Of a stretch of DNA of 64,000 bases, positions 1 through 12,654 are shown piece by piece. Source of the stretch: Dasypus novemcinctus (Eukaryota > Chordata > Mammalia > Cingulata > Dasypodidae); NCBI RefSeq assembly GCF_030445035.2, contig NC_080678.1:57923087-57987086 (forward strand), in the 5' to 3' direction. Position numbers and translations under genes: made by a program. The first letter of the stretch is position 1. The number at the start of each line of letters is the position of its first letter. Under the pieces are notes generated by a model. It was not told where the DNA came from and made no database searches. It saw only the letters and a list, made by a program, of their open reading frames with translations.

Positions 1-261
1 CAGAGTTCTGTTTGCCCAGTTATCTCTTCCCTTTCAGTTTTGTTTTGATGAAGGAAAAAAAAGGACAACTCTTAGGGAATATTATATATATGCATAAACA
101 CATGCACAAACACATATAATCATCATATTTAATGTGTTTAGCAAATTTTGGGTTGCGATATATCTTGATGTAAAGAAACCTACTTAAATTTCATTAAGTC
201 AGATTTTTCCTAATCTGTTTGGCCTTGAAGTCCTGTTCTGTATACCTCCTCCTCTGCTAAC
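1..261. other. Unassigned AT-rich DNA
   Basis: No coding region, RNA gene or recognisable repeat was seen in this short stretch before the first L1 remnant. Confidence 0.4.
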
Positions 262-1110
262 ATTTTATTTTATTATAAAAAATTTCAAGTGTGCACTAAA
301 GATCTTAATAGTAACAACCTATATACCCACCACTTAAGATTCTACCATTATTTTACTATCTCGTTTTATCATATATCAATTCATCTCTCTCTTTATTCAT
401 TTATCAAATAATCTTACCTTTTTATGCATTTCAATGTAAATTACAGACATCAATTCACAGCTTCCTAAATACCTCAGCATGCATATCATTAACTGAAGTT
501 CAAATTTTGTTTTTTTCTTTTGAGATAAAATTTTAGACAATGAAATATACACATCTTAAGTGCATATTTGTTATTTTGATAAATGCATACACCTGCGTAA
601 TCCAAACACCTTTCAAGATACAGAACCTTACCATCTCCCCAGAAATTTCCTTTTTATGCCCCTTCTAAATCAGTCCTGACCAGCCCTCCACTCTGCCACT
701 CCCAGAGGCAAACATCCACTATACTACCTTTTTCATCATACATTATTTATTTACCCTTTGTGTATGGTTTCTTTCACTCACATAATATTTTTTAGATTCA
801 TCCACGTTCTTTGTATTAGTAATTCTTTTTTTTTTTTTTTAACTGGTGAGCAGCATTCCACTGAATGAATGAACTGCAGTTTGTTTATCCAACTCTTCTG
901 TGGATTGAGGCCTGGACTCTTTCCAGGTTTTAATTATGAATAAAGCAACTAAGAACATTCTTGAATACATTGACATGTGTGTGTGGGTGTGTGGATGTGT
1001 GCATATGTTTTCATTTCTCATGGGTAAATACCCAATGTGGGGTTACTGGGTTTTTGAGTAGATATATGTTTACCATTATAAGAAATGACTAGAACTCCTT
1101 CTAGGAAATT
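262..1110 (-). mobile_element. Old L1 3' region, antisense
   Basis: Read on the - strand this resembles the 3' end of an old mammalian L1. It carries the usual antisense phrases about a target lined with 'atgcatacacctg', 'cactcccagaggcaa' and 'gattcatccacg', in the order expected for ORF2 end and 3'UTR. A T15 run lies at about 826-840, and a short TG-rich stretch lies near 974-1004. There is no open frame, so it is inactive. Confidence 0.7.
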
Positions 1111-1130
1111 TTTCTTGCCCTTAAAAAGAG

Positions 1131-1365
1131 ACCCAAAGTTGAAAAACCCTATTCCTCTGGGCAGGGTTGGATCTAGATATAATGTCTAGATATAACTTCT
1201 ACGGCTTTGAGGACAGAGATGCAACATGGAAAGGAACCGGGTCCTTAATGATATTATTGGATATAGAAGTAACTGACTCTGGGGCTGCCATTCTTGGTCT
1301 TTCTGTTAGAATTAATAACTTTCCTTATTATTTAAGCCAGTTTGAGTCGGAGAGTATTTTATAAT
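1131..1365 (+). mobile_element. Possible MaLR-type LTR fragment
   Basis: This segment reads like the 3' half of a mammalian MaLR or related LTR, with a 'gctgccattcttgg' and 'tatttaagccagtttgag' ending. The assignment is from memory of such repeats only. The 65-codon open frame inside it is not a gene. Confidence 0.35.
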
Positions 1366-1369
1366 TTAT

Positions 1370-1555
1370 TATATTTTCATAAATTTTATTGAAGTATTAC
1401 CTACATATAGAAAAGTACATACAGATTATTTTCACAGGCTAAATGCAACTGAGTAACTAAATACACCTGAATAATGACAAAAATTAAAAGTGAAGACATG
1501 GAATTAGATTTTCCCATTAGGTATCCCTTCCTCTTCCTCAGAATCTCTCTGCCTT
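1370..1555 (-). mobile_element. L1 3'-end fragment, antisense
   Basis: It begins with 'ttttattgaagtattacc', the antisense of a typical L1 3' end, and runs into the next, larger L1. It is probably a separate older insertion that the larger element landed beside. Confidence 0.5.
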
Positions 1556-1559
1556 GCTT

Positions 1560-4500
1560 CTCTATTTTCCCAACTTTTAAAAATAAACCAATTTTATTGA
1601 TGCATATTCATAAAGCATAAATTCATCCAAATTACACAATCAGTGGTATTTGGTATAATCACATAGTTGTGCATTCATCACTTCAATCATTATTAGAACA
1701 TTTTCATTATTTCAATAATAATAAGAAAAAACAAAAAAACAGACAAACAATAAATACTTATCATCTCTCCATCTCGTAATGCGTCCCCTGCTGTATATAT
1801 TTGCTGTACAACTGTTTCCATCTCTCTAGTTTATTTGTATTTGTATATTTGTAAAAACAGTCTTATGTATATAATATCATCCATATTCGTATTTCCCATG
1901 AGGTTTTACCATGTTATACAGTCCCATGTTATAATTTTTAGCTTTCCTTCCCTTAATATGTGACCTTAGACTTTGCCTTTCAACCACTGTCATACCCATG
2001 TAATAAATAGCACTGCTAGATATAAGCCCTATGATGTGGTTTCACCATTTCTCTTCATTTCCAAAGATTTACAAACAACCTTTACCAATTCTGCACAGAT
2101 TAATCCTCAGTTTTTCATTCTCTAACTTCATTCTATTTTCTGGTGACCTATATTATAATTAGTAATTCTAGAGATTACACAATATATTTAGTTCATAGTA
2201 GTACAATCATACAGTGTCCTTTTGTGTCTGTCTGGCTTCACTCAATATAATGTCCTCCAGGTTCATCCATGTTGTCATATGCTTTACGACTTCATTTCTT
2301 CTTATAGCTGCATAATGTTACATTGTGTTTATACACCACAATTTGTTTATCTGTTCATCAGCTGACAGACACCAGGATTGTTTCTGTCTTTTGGCAACTG
2401 TGAATAATGCCACTATGAACATTGGTAGTCAGATGTTTGTTCCTGTGTCACATGGCAAGGCTATATTCAACTTTCTTAGGAACTGCCAACCAGTCCTCCA
2501 TAGAGGTTGTACCAGTCTACATTCCCACTAACAGTGAATAAGCATTCCTATTGCTCCACATCCTCTCCAACACTTGTAGTTCTCTGTCTTTTTGATAGTG
2601 GTCATTCTAACAGGCATGAAGTGGTATCTTATTGTAGTTTTAATTTGCATTTCCCTCATCGCTAAGGATGTTGAACATTTTTTCATGTGTTTTTTTGCCA
2701 TTTTTATTTCTTTTTCAGACAACTGTCTATTCAAGTCTTTTGTCCATTTTTTAATCAGGTAGTTTGTCTTTTTATGGTTTAGTTGTAGTGTCTCTTCATA
2801 TATCATGGATATTAAACTGTTATTGGATATGTGATTTCCAAATATTTTTTCACATTGAGTCAGCAGCTCTTCGCTCTTTGACAAAGTCCTTTGAGGTGCA
2901 AAAGTATTCAATTCTGAGGAAGTCCCATTTATCTATTTTTAATTTTGTTGCTCATGCTTTGGGTGTAAGAGTTAAGAAACTACTGCCTACCACAAGATCT
3001 TGAAGATGTTTTCCTATGTTTTCTTCTAGGAGTTTTATGGTTGTTGCTTTTATATTTAGGTCCTTGATTCATTTTGAGTTAATTTTTGTATAAGATGTGA
3101 GATAGGGTCCTCTTTCTTTCTTTTGGATATGGATATCCAGTTCTCCCAGCAGTCTTTTTAAAAAATGGTGCTGGGAAGGCTCGACAGCCTTGTCAACCTT
3201 GGCCATAGATGTGAGGATCTATTTCTGAGTTCTTGATTCAGTTCCATTGATTGCTCTGTCTGTCTTTATGCCAAAACCATGCTGTTTTTGTTTTGTTCTT
3301 CCAATGTAAATAATAAGCTTTAAAGTCAGGAAGTGAGAGTTCTCCAGATTTATTCTCCTTCTTAAAGACTTTTTGGTTATTTGGGTTCTCTTACCCTTCT
3401 ACATAAATTTGATAATTGGTTTTTCCATTCCTGCAAAAAGGACTGTTGGGATTTGTATTTGGATTGGATTGAATTTGTAAATCAGTTTGGGTAGAACTGA
3501 TGTCTAAATGATATTTGGTCTTTTAATCCATGACCACAGAATGTCCTTCCATTTACTTATGTCTTCTTCAGTTTCTTTTAATGATGTTTTGTAGTTATCT
3601 GAAGGTCCCTTGGTTAAGTTTATTCCTAAATATTTGATTCTTCTAGTTTCTATTATAAATATAATTTTTTTACTGATTTCCTCCTCAGATTGCTCATCAG
3701 TAGTGTATAGAAACCTTATTGATTTTTGCATGTTAGTATTATATGCTGTCACTTTGTTGAACTCATATATTAGTTCTAGAAGTTTTGTTATGGATTTTTC
3801 AGGATATTCTAAGATATAAAATCATATCATCAGGAAACGTGAAAATTTTACTTCTTTTCCTGTTTGGGTGCTTTTTATTTCTTTATCTAGCCTAATTGCT
3901 CTAGCCAGAACTTCTAGCACAATACTGAAGAACAGTGGTGACTGTGGGCATCCTTATCTTGTTCCTGATCTCAGCAGGAAAACTATCAATCTTTCACTGG
4001 TGGGCGCAGTGCTAGCTGTAGGTTTTTCATGTATGCACTTTACCATATTGAGAAAGCTTCCTTCTATTCCTATCTTTTGGAATGTTTTTTATCAAGAAAG
4101 GATGCTGTATTTTGTCAAATGCCTTTTTGGCATCAATCGAGAAGATCATGTGATTTTTCTTCAATTTCTCAATGTGGTTTATTACATTAATTGATTTTTT
4201 TGTGTTGAACCACCCTTACATAACTGGGATAAAACCCACTTGATTGTGGTGTATAATTCCTTTAATATGCTTTTGGATTCTGTTTGCAAGTATTTTGTTG
4301 AGGATTTTTGCATCTATATTCACCAGAGATATTGGTCTGTAATTTTCTTTTTCTGTAGTATCTTAATCTGGTTTTGGTGTTAGGGTGATATTGGTTTCAT
4401 AGAATGAGTTTGGTAGCATTCTTCCCTGTTCAATTTTTTGGAAGAACTTGAGCAAGATTGGTATTAGATAGTCTTTGAATGATTGGCAGAATTCAGCTGT

Positions 4501-7500
4501 CAAGTCATCTGGTCCTGGACTTTTCTTCTTTGGAAGGATTTTGATGACCATTTCAATCTCTTTACTTGTGATTGGTTTGTTGAGGTCATCTATTTCTTCT
4601 AGAGTCAGTGTAAATTCTTCATGTGCTTCTAGGTATTTGTCCATCTCATCTACATTGTCTAGTTTTTTTGGCATATAGTTGTTCATAGAATACTCTTATG
4701 ATCTCTCTTATTTCCAAAGGGTGATAATGTCCCCATTCTCATTTCTGATTTTATTCATTTGCACTTCTGCTTTTTTCTTTTTCTGTCTAGATAAGGGCTT
4801 GCTGATTTTCTTGATCGTCTCAAAAAACCAACTTTTGATTTGGCTGATTCTTTTTATTGTATTTTCCCCTCAATTTCATTTATTTCTGCTCTGATTTTTA
4901 CTTTCTTTTGTTTTGTTTAGAATTAGTTTGCTGCTCTTTTTCTAGTTCCTTTAGGTGTGCAGTTAGATCTTCAATTTTAGCCCTTTCTTCTTTTTAAAAG
5001 TAAGCACTGAGGGCTATAAATTTTCCTATCAGCATTGCCTCTGTGTTGTATTATAGATTTTGATATGTTGTGTTCTCATTTTCATTCATCTCAAGATATT
5101 TACTGAATTCTCTTGCAATTTCTTCTTTAACCCACTGGTTATTTAAGAATGTGTGGCTTACTCTCCATATATTCACGAATGTTTCCTTTTTCCATCCTTT
5201 AGTGATTTCTAGTTCATTCTCTTATGGTCAGAGAAGGTGTTTTGCATAATTTCAATCATTTAAATTTATCGAGTCCTGTCTTGTAACCCAACAACATTGG
5301 TCTATCCTGGAGAAGGATCCATGAGTGCCTAAAAACAATGTTTATCCTGCTGTTTTGAGGTGTAATGCTCTATAAATGTCTCTTAGGTATAGTTCATTTA
5401 TCGTATTATTCAAGTGCTCTTTTTCTTTATTTATCCTCTGTCCAGGTGTTCTATCCAATGATGAGAGGGGTGTATTGAAGTCTCCAACTATTATTGTAGA
5501 GAGAGCTACTACTCCCTTCAGTTTTGCCAGTATGTGCCTCATGTATCTTGGGGCACACAGGTTAGTGCATATAATCTATTATAATTAAGTTATTTATTTG
5601 TTGTGTGGATTATTATTTTTCAGCCTTTCACTTTCAACCTGTTGTGTCATTACGTCTGAGGTGAGTCTCTTGTAGACAGCATATAGATGGCACATACATA
5701 TATTTTTTATCCAATCTATCAGTCCATGTCTTTGGTCAGGGAGTTCAAGTCATTAACATTCAATGTTACACTGTAAAAGCATTACTTATTTCATCCATTT
5801 TGTCCTTTGGCTTTCTGTTTTCATATCATACTATTGCCTGTCTTTTTACCTTTTAATTTACCCTTCCTAATAATCTTCATTTCTATACTCTACACTAACT
5901 CTCTCACCCTTGTTTTTCCTTTCAGGTAGCCTGCACTCATTTTAGTATTTCTCATAATTCTGTTTTTTTTTTTTTTGGTAGCTTATTCACTAGTTTTTGT
6001 TTGTCTGTGAAGACTTTAAATTCATCCTCATTTTTGAAGGATACTTTTGTCAGATTCAGAATTTTTGACTGGCAGTTTTTCTCTTTCAGTATCTTAAATA
6101 AATCATACCACTTTCTTCCCCCCTCCATGGTTTCTGAAGAGAGGTTGACAGTTAATAATATTGAGGTTCTCTTGTATGTGATGCTTTTCTTTTCTTTTGC
6201 TGCTTCCAGAATCCTCTCTTTATCTCTGATATTTGCCATTCTAATAGTAGGTGTCTTGGAGTAGTTCTATTTGAATTTATTCTGTTTGGGGTATGTTGTC
6301 CTTCTTGGATATTGATATTTATGTCTTTTATAACAGTTGGGAAGTTTTTAGTCATTATCTCCTCAAATATTCTTACTGCCCCTTTTCCATTCTTTTCTCC
6401 TGGGATACTGATAACATGTATGTTTATGTGTTTTGTATTGTCATTCAATTCCCTGAGAACTGTTCCATTTTTTTCTATTATTTTCTCTTTCTGTTATCCT
6501 GTCTTTTCCAGTTCAGATGTTCTGTCCTTGAAATCACTAATTCTGTCTTTGAGCAATTCAAATATTCTGTTATGTGCCTCTAATGTATTCCCATATCCCG
6601 AGATGCCTCCTTGTCTGTTTGCTTGTTGTTTTCGCTTACTGTCTGCTCATTGTCTCTTTGTTGTCTGTTTGTTTCTTCTTTAGGATACACTGGGAACTGA
6701 ACCAGAGACCTCCTATGAGGGAGGAGGGTGCCCAACTGTCAGAGCCACACCCACTTCCTCTAATGTATTTTTAATCTCATCCATCATGTCTTTCATGCCC
6801 ATAAGCTCTCTTACTTTTATTTACAGGTTTCCAAATTGTCATTTATGCTCACCCAGTGTCTTCTTAATATCTTTAACTTTTTAGTCATATTTTCCTTCAA
6901 TTCTCTGATTTGATTTAGTAGATCTGTGTGATTATCATTAATTAGTTGTCTTAAATCCTGTATCTCATAAGAATATTTGGTTTGTTCCTTTGGCTGAGCC
7001 ATTTCATCTTGTTTCCTAGTATGGCTTGTAATTTTTGTTGATGTCTAGGCATCTGAATGTGTTGGTGAACTTACTCTACTAGTCAATTTCTCTATTGATT
7101 AGTATTTTCTTTTAATAGTCCTTTTTTGATTTTTGGTTCAACTTATTCTAAGTCTTTAAAATTGCCTAGCTTAAGTTATCAAAATCAGTGTAGGCATATC
7201 ACTAATGTTGTGCAGATTTTCTTCCAGGGGCTGGTGCTAAAGAAAGACCTAAAAGTAGTTTTTTCTCCTTGCAATTTCCTGGCTGGCCAGAAGATGATGC
7301 TTGTCAATGAACCACAGAGGTGTTTCTTTCAAGCTCTGCTTTCTTGTGTTTCTGGTCTGGTCAGAACCAAGATTTAAAGCAGGTTTTCCTGGCTGAATTC
7401 ACTGAAGAGAACCCCTCTGACTCACCCTTCCCCTTCCTTTGTAACACCTGACGGGGGGAAGACATCTGGTCCACTCTCAGTTGGCTACAGTGAGCCAGGG

Positions 7501-7840
7501 GTTTTACCCAGGCTTAATGTCTTGAGGGTGAATGGAAGCCCTTCCTGGTAGCTGCAGAGGTTTAGTAACTCAAATTTGTTGTTTTGTATTTTACATGTCT
7601 CTGCCCTCCTGGAAGTTGTGCAGCACTGTCCTGGTCTGCTGACCCCTAAACCAGGTCCCTCAGACAGCTTTTGGCCTTTTCTCCATTGTTTTTGTGAAAG
7701 AATAGCACCCTGCCTTCCTACTCCAACACCATTTTTCTGGAGCTCCTCCAAATCTTCTTTTGAGTTTCTTTTCCCCATTACCTTGCTTCTCATTTTTGCA
7801 CACTTTCTTCAGCAACACAAAAGGCCTATGCTTTGCTAAA
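1560..7840 (-). mobile_element. Near-full-length L1 retrotransposon, antisense, decayed
   Basis: About 6.3 kb of L1 lies on the - strand with parts in the expected order. The 3'UTR is at about 1560-2400, the ORF2 C-terminus at 2528-2911 (including a CWRGCG motif) and the reverse-transcriptase region at 4363-4686 (KKKSPGPDDLTAEF). The endonuclease piece is at 5342-5542 (GDFNTPLSSLDR). ORF1 RNA-binding and coiled-coil pieces lie at 6152-6448 and 6817-7002, followed by a 5'UTR to about 7840. Stops and frameshifts break both ORFs, and a SINE interrupts ORF1. The element is dead; its length suggests a xenarthran-lineage L1 that was once complete. Confidence 0.88.
6590..6756 (-). mobile_element. 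tRNA-derived SINE (DAS type) inside L1 ORF1
   Basis: The antisense SINE head 'ctgggaactgaaccagaga' is followed by a 'cctcctatgagggagg' block, and the body is rich in 'tgtctgctcattgtc' repeats. It is bounded by a perfect 13-bp target duplication, CCTCTAATGTATT, at 6577-6589 and 6757-6769. It is therefore younger than the L1 that hosts it. Confidence 0.88.
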
Positions 7841-7989
7841 TGGTAATTGCTGAATTTTCCTCAAGCTGTCCTGGGTAGAGAGTGAGGGAAGTGGGGTATA
7901 AGGCCCAACTATAGTAAAGTAACTCTGCAAAGTGCTTATTATTTCCGTTGGACAGATTGGAAAACTAAGGGTCAGAACTTGTACACAAA

Positions 7990-8470
7990 TAGCAACACTA
8001 TTCACAATAGCCAAAATGAGGAAACAGCCTTAATGTATCAGTGGACAGATGTTTGGATATATAAAATGTGGTGTATCCATACAATGGACCATTTTTCAGC
8101 CATAAAAAGGAATGAAGTTTCTGATAATTACTATAATGTTCATGAACCTTGAAAACAGTATGCTGACTGATAAAATATGATAGGCTATATAATGTAGGCT
8201 TCCATTCATATAAAGATGCCTAATAGGTAAATCAGTAGACACAGAAAGCAGATTAGTGGTATCCAAGAACTGGGGGGAGTGGGGAATGGGGATTAAACTG
8301 CCTAATGGTACTAGATTTCCTTTTGGGGGGTGTCAAAACAGTTCTGGAATTAGATAGCAGTGATTGTTGTACAATATTGTGAATGTACTTAACATCACTG
8401 AATTGTATACTTCAAAGTGGTTAAAATGGGAACCTTTGTTATATGTTTTACCACAATGGAAAACAAACAA
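7990..8470 (+). mobile_element. L1 3' end, sense, old family
   Basis: This holds the end of an L1 ORF2 ('cacaatagccaaaatgagg', 'ccataaaaaggaatgaag') and a 3'UTR that ends 'gttttaccacaatggaaaac'. It is typical of old mammalian L1 families, 5' truncated and without an open frame. Confidence 0.78.
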
Positions 8471-8499
8471 AAACTAAGTGTCAGAGAATAAGTTGTATT

Positions 8500-8680
8500 A
8501 CTTATTATGTAGTTGTACTACTTACTAGCTGGTTGGCTTTGAACACCTGGCTATTTGAGCCTCAAACATTATTTTATTTGTAAAATGGTAGAATAATATC
8601 TGAAGAGGATATTATTGAGGTAGCCTCAGAAGGGTTGTTTTGGAGATTGACTGTAAAGTGCTGAAAGTTATTCAGCAAGA
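8500..8680 (+). mobile_element. MIR SINE
   Basis: The core reads 'cttactagctggttggctttg', then 'tttgtaaaatggtagaataat' and 'gggttgttttggagatt'. This matches the mammalian-wide MIR order on the + strand. It is old and diverged. Confidence 0.65.
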
Positions 8681-9477
8681 CAATGGCAGGGGCCATATTC
8701 TGGATTCATGGGTTAGATTTTTCCTAGGTTTTATCCTAAGCAAGGCAGCATTCCCAATGAAAGCCATCAGCAGAAGCACCGAAGATCACTGGTAGCTTAA
8801 GAACCATATGAAGACCCAGACAGGCTACTTGCATGGGCTTGAGGGCAGAGCTGCCTGCATCCTGCCTGGGGAGAGGGGAAGTAAAGAGAGCAACTGGCCT
8901 TGTTCAAGGGATTATTGTAGGAAAGCCAATTCTTCTCTAGAAATTCAATCAAATCATAGACACTTCAGCTAGAGCAAACTTTGAGCAATTGCAGGTGAAG
9001 ATGGAGTGAGAATAATCCACAAATGCTGTTTTTGGCTTTTGGTATAGGACATAGCATCCATAGATGATCAACCATATGTGGAAGAATAAGAATTTGGAGA
9101 GGATTAGACCAGACTCTGGCTAAAACGCTTTTCTTACCAGAGACTACCTTTAAAGATATTTAAAATTAATTTAAGGTATTTAAATTAATTAATTGTACAC
9201 CAAGGTTTTCCAAAGTTCATCTATTAGTACATAGCTGACATAAATTTTCTCCACAATTATTTATCACTTGTGCTTTAATAATCGTTTTTCTTTAAAAAAT
9301 ACCTTAAAAATTGCTTTTGCTTCATTCTATATATTTTATTTATATGTAATGCACACCAAAGTCAGTGCATAACCACCAAAAAAGAGAGTACCACCTAAAA
9401 ACCTTTGACCCTTTGGGAAACACATTTGCCTATTACTGTCTTTACAAACCAATCCCAGCAAGTTATTTTCATAAATC
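8681..9477. other. Unassigned non-coding DNA
   Basis: No convincing gene, RNA or repeat was recognised. The right part is AT-rich and the reading frames are short. Confidence 0.4.
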
Positions 9478-9850
9478 TTTTTTTAAAAAAATTTTTACAC
9501 TTTTAAAATTAAAGTTAATAGATCACAAAGAACATTATATTAAAAAACATTAAAAAAACATAAAAAACATAAGAGGTTCCCATATACCCCATTCTCCATG
9601 CCCCCGCACCCCATCATTTTTGTAAATTGTATTTTTTGAAGATATATACATAAAAAAAAGTTACATTAAAAAATATAAGAGGTTTCCATATATCCCCCGC
9701 CCCCCCCCCCCCCCACTCCTTCCATACCAACAACCTCCTCCATCATTGTGGCACACTCATTGCACTCAGTGAACACATTCTGGAGCACAGCTGTACCACA
9801 TGGATAATAGTTCACACTCTCCCTCAGTACATTCAATAGGTTAAGGTAAG
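9478..9850 (-). mobile_element. Two LINE 3' ends, antisense, with a poly-C tract
   Basis: Two similar units each contain 'ataagaggtt(t)cccatat' after a T/A-rich tail, so this is probably two nested or adjacent insertions of one family. The same family recurs antisense near 45.14 and 53.31 kb. A run of about 15 C follows 'tccccc' near 9695-9712. Confidence 0.6.
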
Positions 9851-9869
9851 ATATATAAAGCTTGATTTA

Positions 9870-11307
9870 AAGAATACCTCCAGAATTGTTTTGCAGAGAT
9901 ATCCAATGCTTTATCCTCTTTAACCAAACTTTCTTCTCTAATACCCTTTCCCATCTTAGAAATGTCAACTCCATTCTACCAGTTCTTTAATCCAAAGAAC
10001 TTTGAAGTCATCCCTGACTATTTTTTTCATATACCTGAAACCCAACAGAAAATCCTGTTAGCTCTGCCTTCAAACATATCCATATTGTGACTAATTCACA
10101 TCATCTCCGCTTCTAATGCTCTAATTTAAGTCTCTTGCTTGAATATTTCAAATCTCCAAATTAGTCTCACTGCTTCTAACCTTGCTTCTCTGCAGTGTGT
10201 TTTCCACATAGAAACTAGCTGATAGATCATAGAGTATGGTTTCAAATGGTCAGATCATGCCACTGCTCAGCTGAAAAATTTCTAACAACTTCTCATCTCA
10301 GAGCAAAATATAAAATCCTTACCTTGATCTCTAAGGCCCTTCCTGATTCCCATCTCCTGCATCTCCATCCCCCATTTCTTTATTTTCCTCAGTGACTTAT
10401 TTTGCACTTCCCATCCCCACCCCCAATTCACCCTTTCTTCTACCCATCCAATCCTATCCACCCTTAAGAGGCACCTCAAGGCTAATATCCTTTGGAGTAG
10501 GTTTCTCAACCTTGGCTACATATTAAAATTACCTGGGAGCTCTAAAATAATCCCAATGCCAAGGCCATAAGGCAGGCTAATTAAATCAGATCTTAAATGG
10601 ATGGAACTCTGGTTATTCCAGTGTGCAGCCAAGGTTAAGAACCATTGTTTTGGAGAACCTCTATAAATTGATCCAGCCCACCTGAATTCTCCCTACTCTG
10701 AATTCCTTTTGCACTTCCCCTGTTTTCATGTGTCTTTATTATTTGTCTTCCTATTATAAAAATTTACTCCCTGTGGGCATGGGGGCATATCCTAAGGGTA
10801 TTGAGTATATAATTTTTTACCTCTCATATTCAAAACAACCTTGAATAAATGCCAGTCTTGTAGTCTACAATATTCATATTGAACCCTTCTTCTAAATTGC
10901 GTAAGCATATTTTGCCATTGATGGCATAAAATTCATAATCCTTCTAACTGGGTAATCCTTAATCTGTTACTTTTGGCGCAAGGTATATGCACCCTTCACA
11001 TCTTGTCAACATTTCTCATTACTTTTTCTCTTGTTCTCTCTGTTCAAACCTGGCCATCTTTCCTGCTTTCAACCCATCAAGCACACTTTTGCCTGGTAGC
11101 CTTTGTCCTTGATGGAATGCTCTTTCCCTAGACATAAGCATGGCTTTCTTTCCACCTACTTCAGGTGTCTTTTGAAATATTGCTTTGTCAGAGAGGCCTG
11201 ATCTAATTTCCTACATCAAACAACTTTCTTCTACTTCTTTACTTGCTTTGTTCTTCTTTTTAGGGTTTAGAGCTTAATAAATTATTTTGGTTTTCTTTGT
11301 GCTTGTC
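9870..11307 (+). mobile_element. L2 LINE relics, sense
   Basis: Several phrases are typical of L2 3' sequence: 'tcagatcatgccactgctcag', 'atctctaaggcccttcctgat', 'ggaatgctctttccctaga' and 'tttgtcagagaggcctga'. They occur in L2 order with interruptions by a MER5A-like element and the solo LTR at 11.3 kb. The L2 tail resumes at about 11726-11850. No coding capacity remains. Confidence 0.62.
10499..10650. mobile_element. MER5A-like hAT nonautonomous DNA transposon
   Basis: The left end 'gtttctcaaccttggctac' and right end 'gcagccaaggttaagaacc' are inverted copies of each other. The middle carries 'aattacctgggagctctaaa'. The size and ends fit MER5A of the hAT-Charlie group. It is a fossil without transposase. 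Confidence 0.75.
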
Positions 11308-11313
11308 TACCTC

Positions 11314-11719
11314 TGTGGAGAAACCGCTGGAGGTTAAACTGTTTCCATAATGGGCCAGAGGTTAAAATGTTTCCAAGAAGCAAATGAGGGTATGGACCTT
11401 GAGCATCAGGCCCTTTCAAGAGGGAACACTGTCTTGAACAACCCATGACTGTTTGCAGAAAGAAACATTTGAGCCCTGCACCCTATGGAAAAATGTGGAC
11501 ATGATTGCTCTGGCAAAGTGTTATCTAAAGAGTAAAAACATTAGCTATACTCCCTTCCCTGAAATATTCAATAACTATAGTGTGGAAGCTTGGGTGGAGG
11601 CTCTTAGTCCTTGAGACTCTAAATCCCCTGTTTCCATCTTTTCTTTATTCTTGTGTCTCTTCCTTAAGTTCTGTGGTGCCTCCCATTCGAGTCTTTCCTT
11701 TGTTGAGCTGGTTTCAACA
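11314..11719 (+). mobile_element. Solo LTR, probable class II (betaretrovirus-like)
   Basis: The 406-bp unit starts TGTGGAGAAACC and ends GGTTTCAACA. It is flanked by a perfect 6-bp duplication TACCTC at 11308-11313 and 11720-11725. TG...CA ends with a 6-bp duplication are the hallmark of class II retroviral integration. It sits inside L2 sequence that resumes on the far side. Orientation is inferred from a 'ctttattcttgtgtc' stretch near the right end. No internal region remains, consistent with LTR-LTR recombination. Confidence 0.7.
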
Positions 11720-11725
11720 TACCTC

Positions 11726-11850
11726 CAATTAGAATGAGTACCAGGAAAAGAAGAACTTTGTTTTGTTAACTATTCTATGACCAATGCCTAAAATATTATC
11801 TGGTAATGAGTAGGCACTTAAAAAATGCTGAATAAATACCAGATAGAATA
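11726..11850 (+). mobile_element. L2 tail resuming after the solo LTR
   Basis: The sequence ends 'gagtaggcacttaaaaaatgctgaataaatac', the characteristic L2 3' terminus. Confidence 0.6.
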
Positions 11851-11977
11851 AATACTATCTGACTATTATAGTCAAGATTCTGGCATTTGAAATGAGCAGA
11901 AGCCAGATAGGAAACAGCACCCTCCCACAGTGCAAGCCCTTTACTTTATGCTTATGGATATTCTTAATCAACAACAT

Positions 11978-12436
11978 TGTATTAGTCAGGGTTCTCTAGC
12001 AAAACAGAATCAACAAGGGATATCTGTTGATAGTAAGATATTTATCAGAGTCTCTCACGCAGCCATGGGGATGCACAAGTCCAGGTTCCGCATGCAGGAT
12101 GAAACCAGGAGTTCTGATGAAAGTCCAGTGAAAATTCTTGACGAGTTCTGGGAGATGTTGGCTGTCCAAAGATGAGCTGGGAAATTCTCTATCAATGCTG
12201 GAATTACTTCCACTTTTAAGGGATTCAACTGATTGGGTTAAGCCTCACTCATTGCTGATGGCAATCTCCCTGACTGATGTAATTATAACCACATATCTAT
12301 GATTTACCACTGCAGTAAAGTCAATGGTGACTAAAGTCCATAAATGCCCTTGTATTACAGTTAGCCCAGTGCTTGCTTGACCAAACAACTGGGCACAATT
12401 ACCTGGCCGAATTGACACAATAGCCTAACCATCACA
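11978..12436. mobile_element. Solo LTR of the TGTATTAGTCAGG family, copy 1
   Basis: The 459-bp unit begins TGTATTAGTCAGGG and ends CTAACCATCACA, giving TG...CA termini. It is flanked by a perfect 5-bp duplication AACAT at 11973-11977 and 12437-12441. A second copy with matching ends lies at 47185-47635. Ends and duplication length fit an ERVL or MaLR-like LTR; the subfamily name is not known to me. Confidence 0.72.
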
Positions 12437-12654
12437 AACATTCATCAAGAACCTATTGTATAGATGATGCAAAGAGATAAAATGAAGGAAAAGGAAGTTA
12501 AACTTCAGATGGTATAGGAAAGTTCTCCATTTTCTAGAAAAGTCATTCAAGACCAGACACAGAGGATCAAGCATTTCAGAAAAATAGATGGGCTAGAGTG
12601 GTCAAAGAATGCTTGAAAAGCATGGACCTTGCCTTGTGTCTTGAAGGAGTCTGC
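12437..12654. other. Unassigned non-coding DNA
   Basis: Nothing recognisable lies between the solo LTR and the next LTR-like element. Confidence 0.35.
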
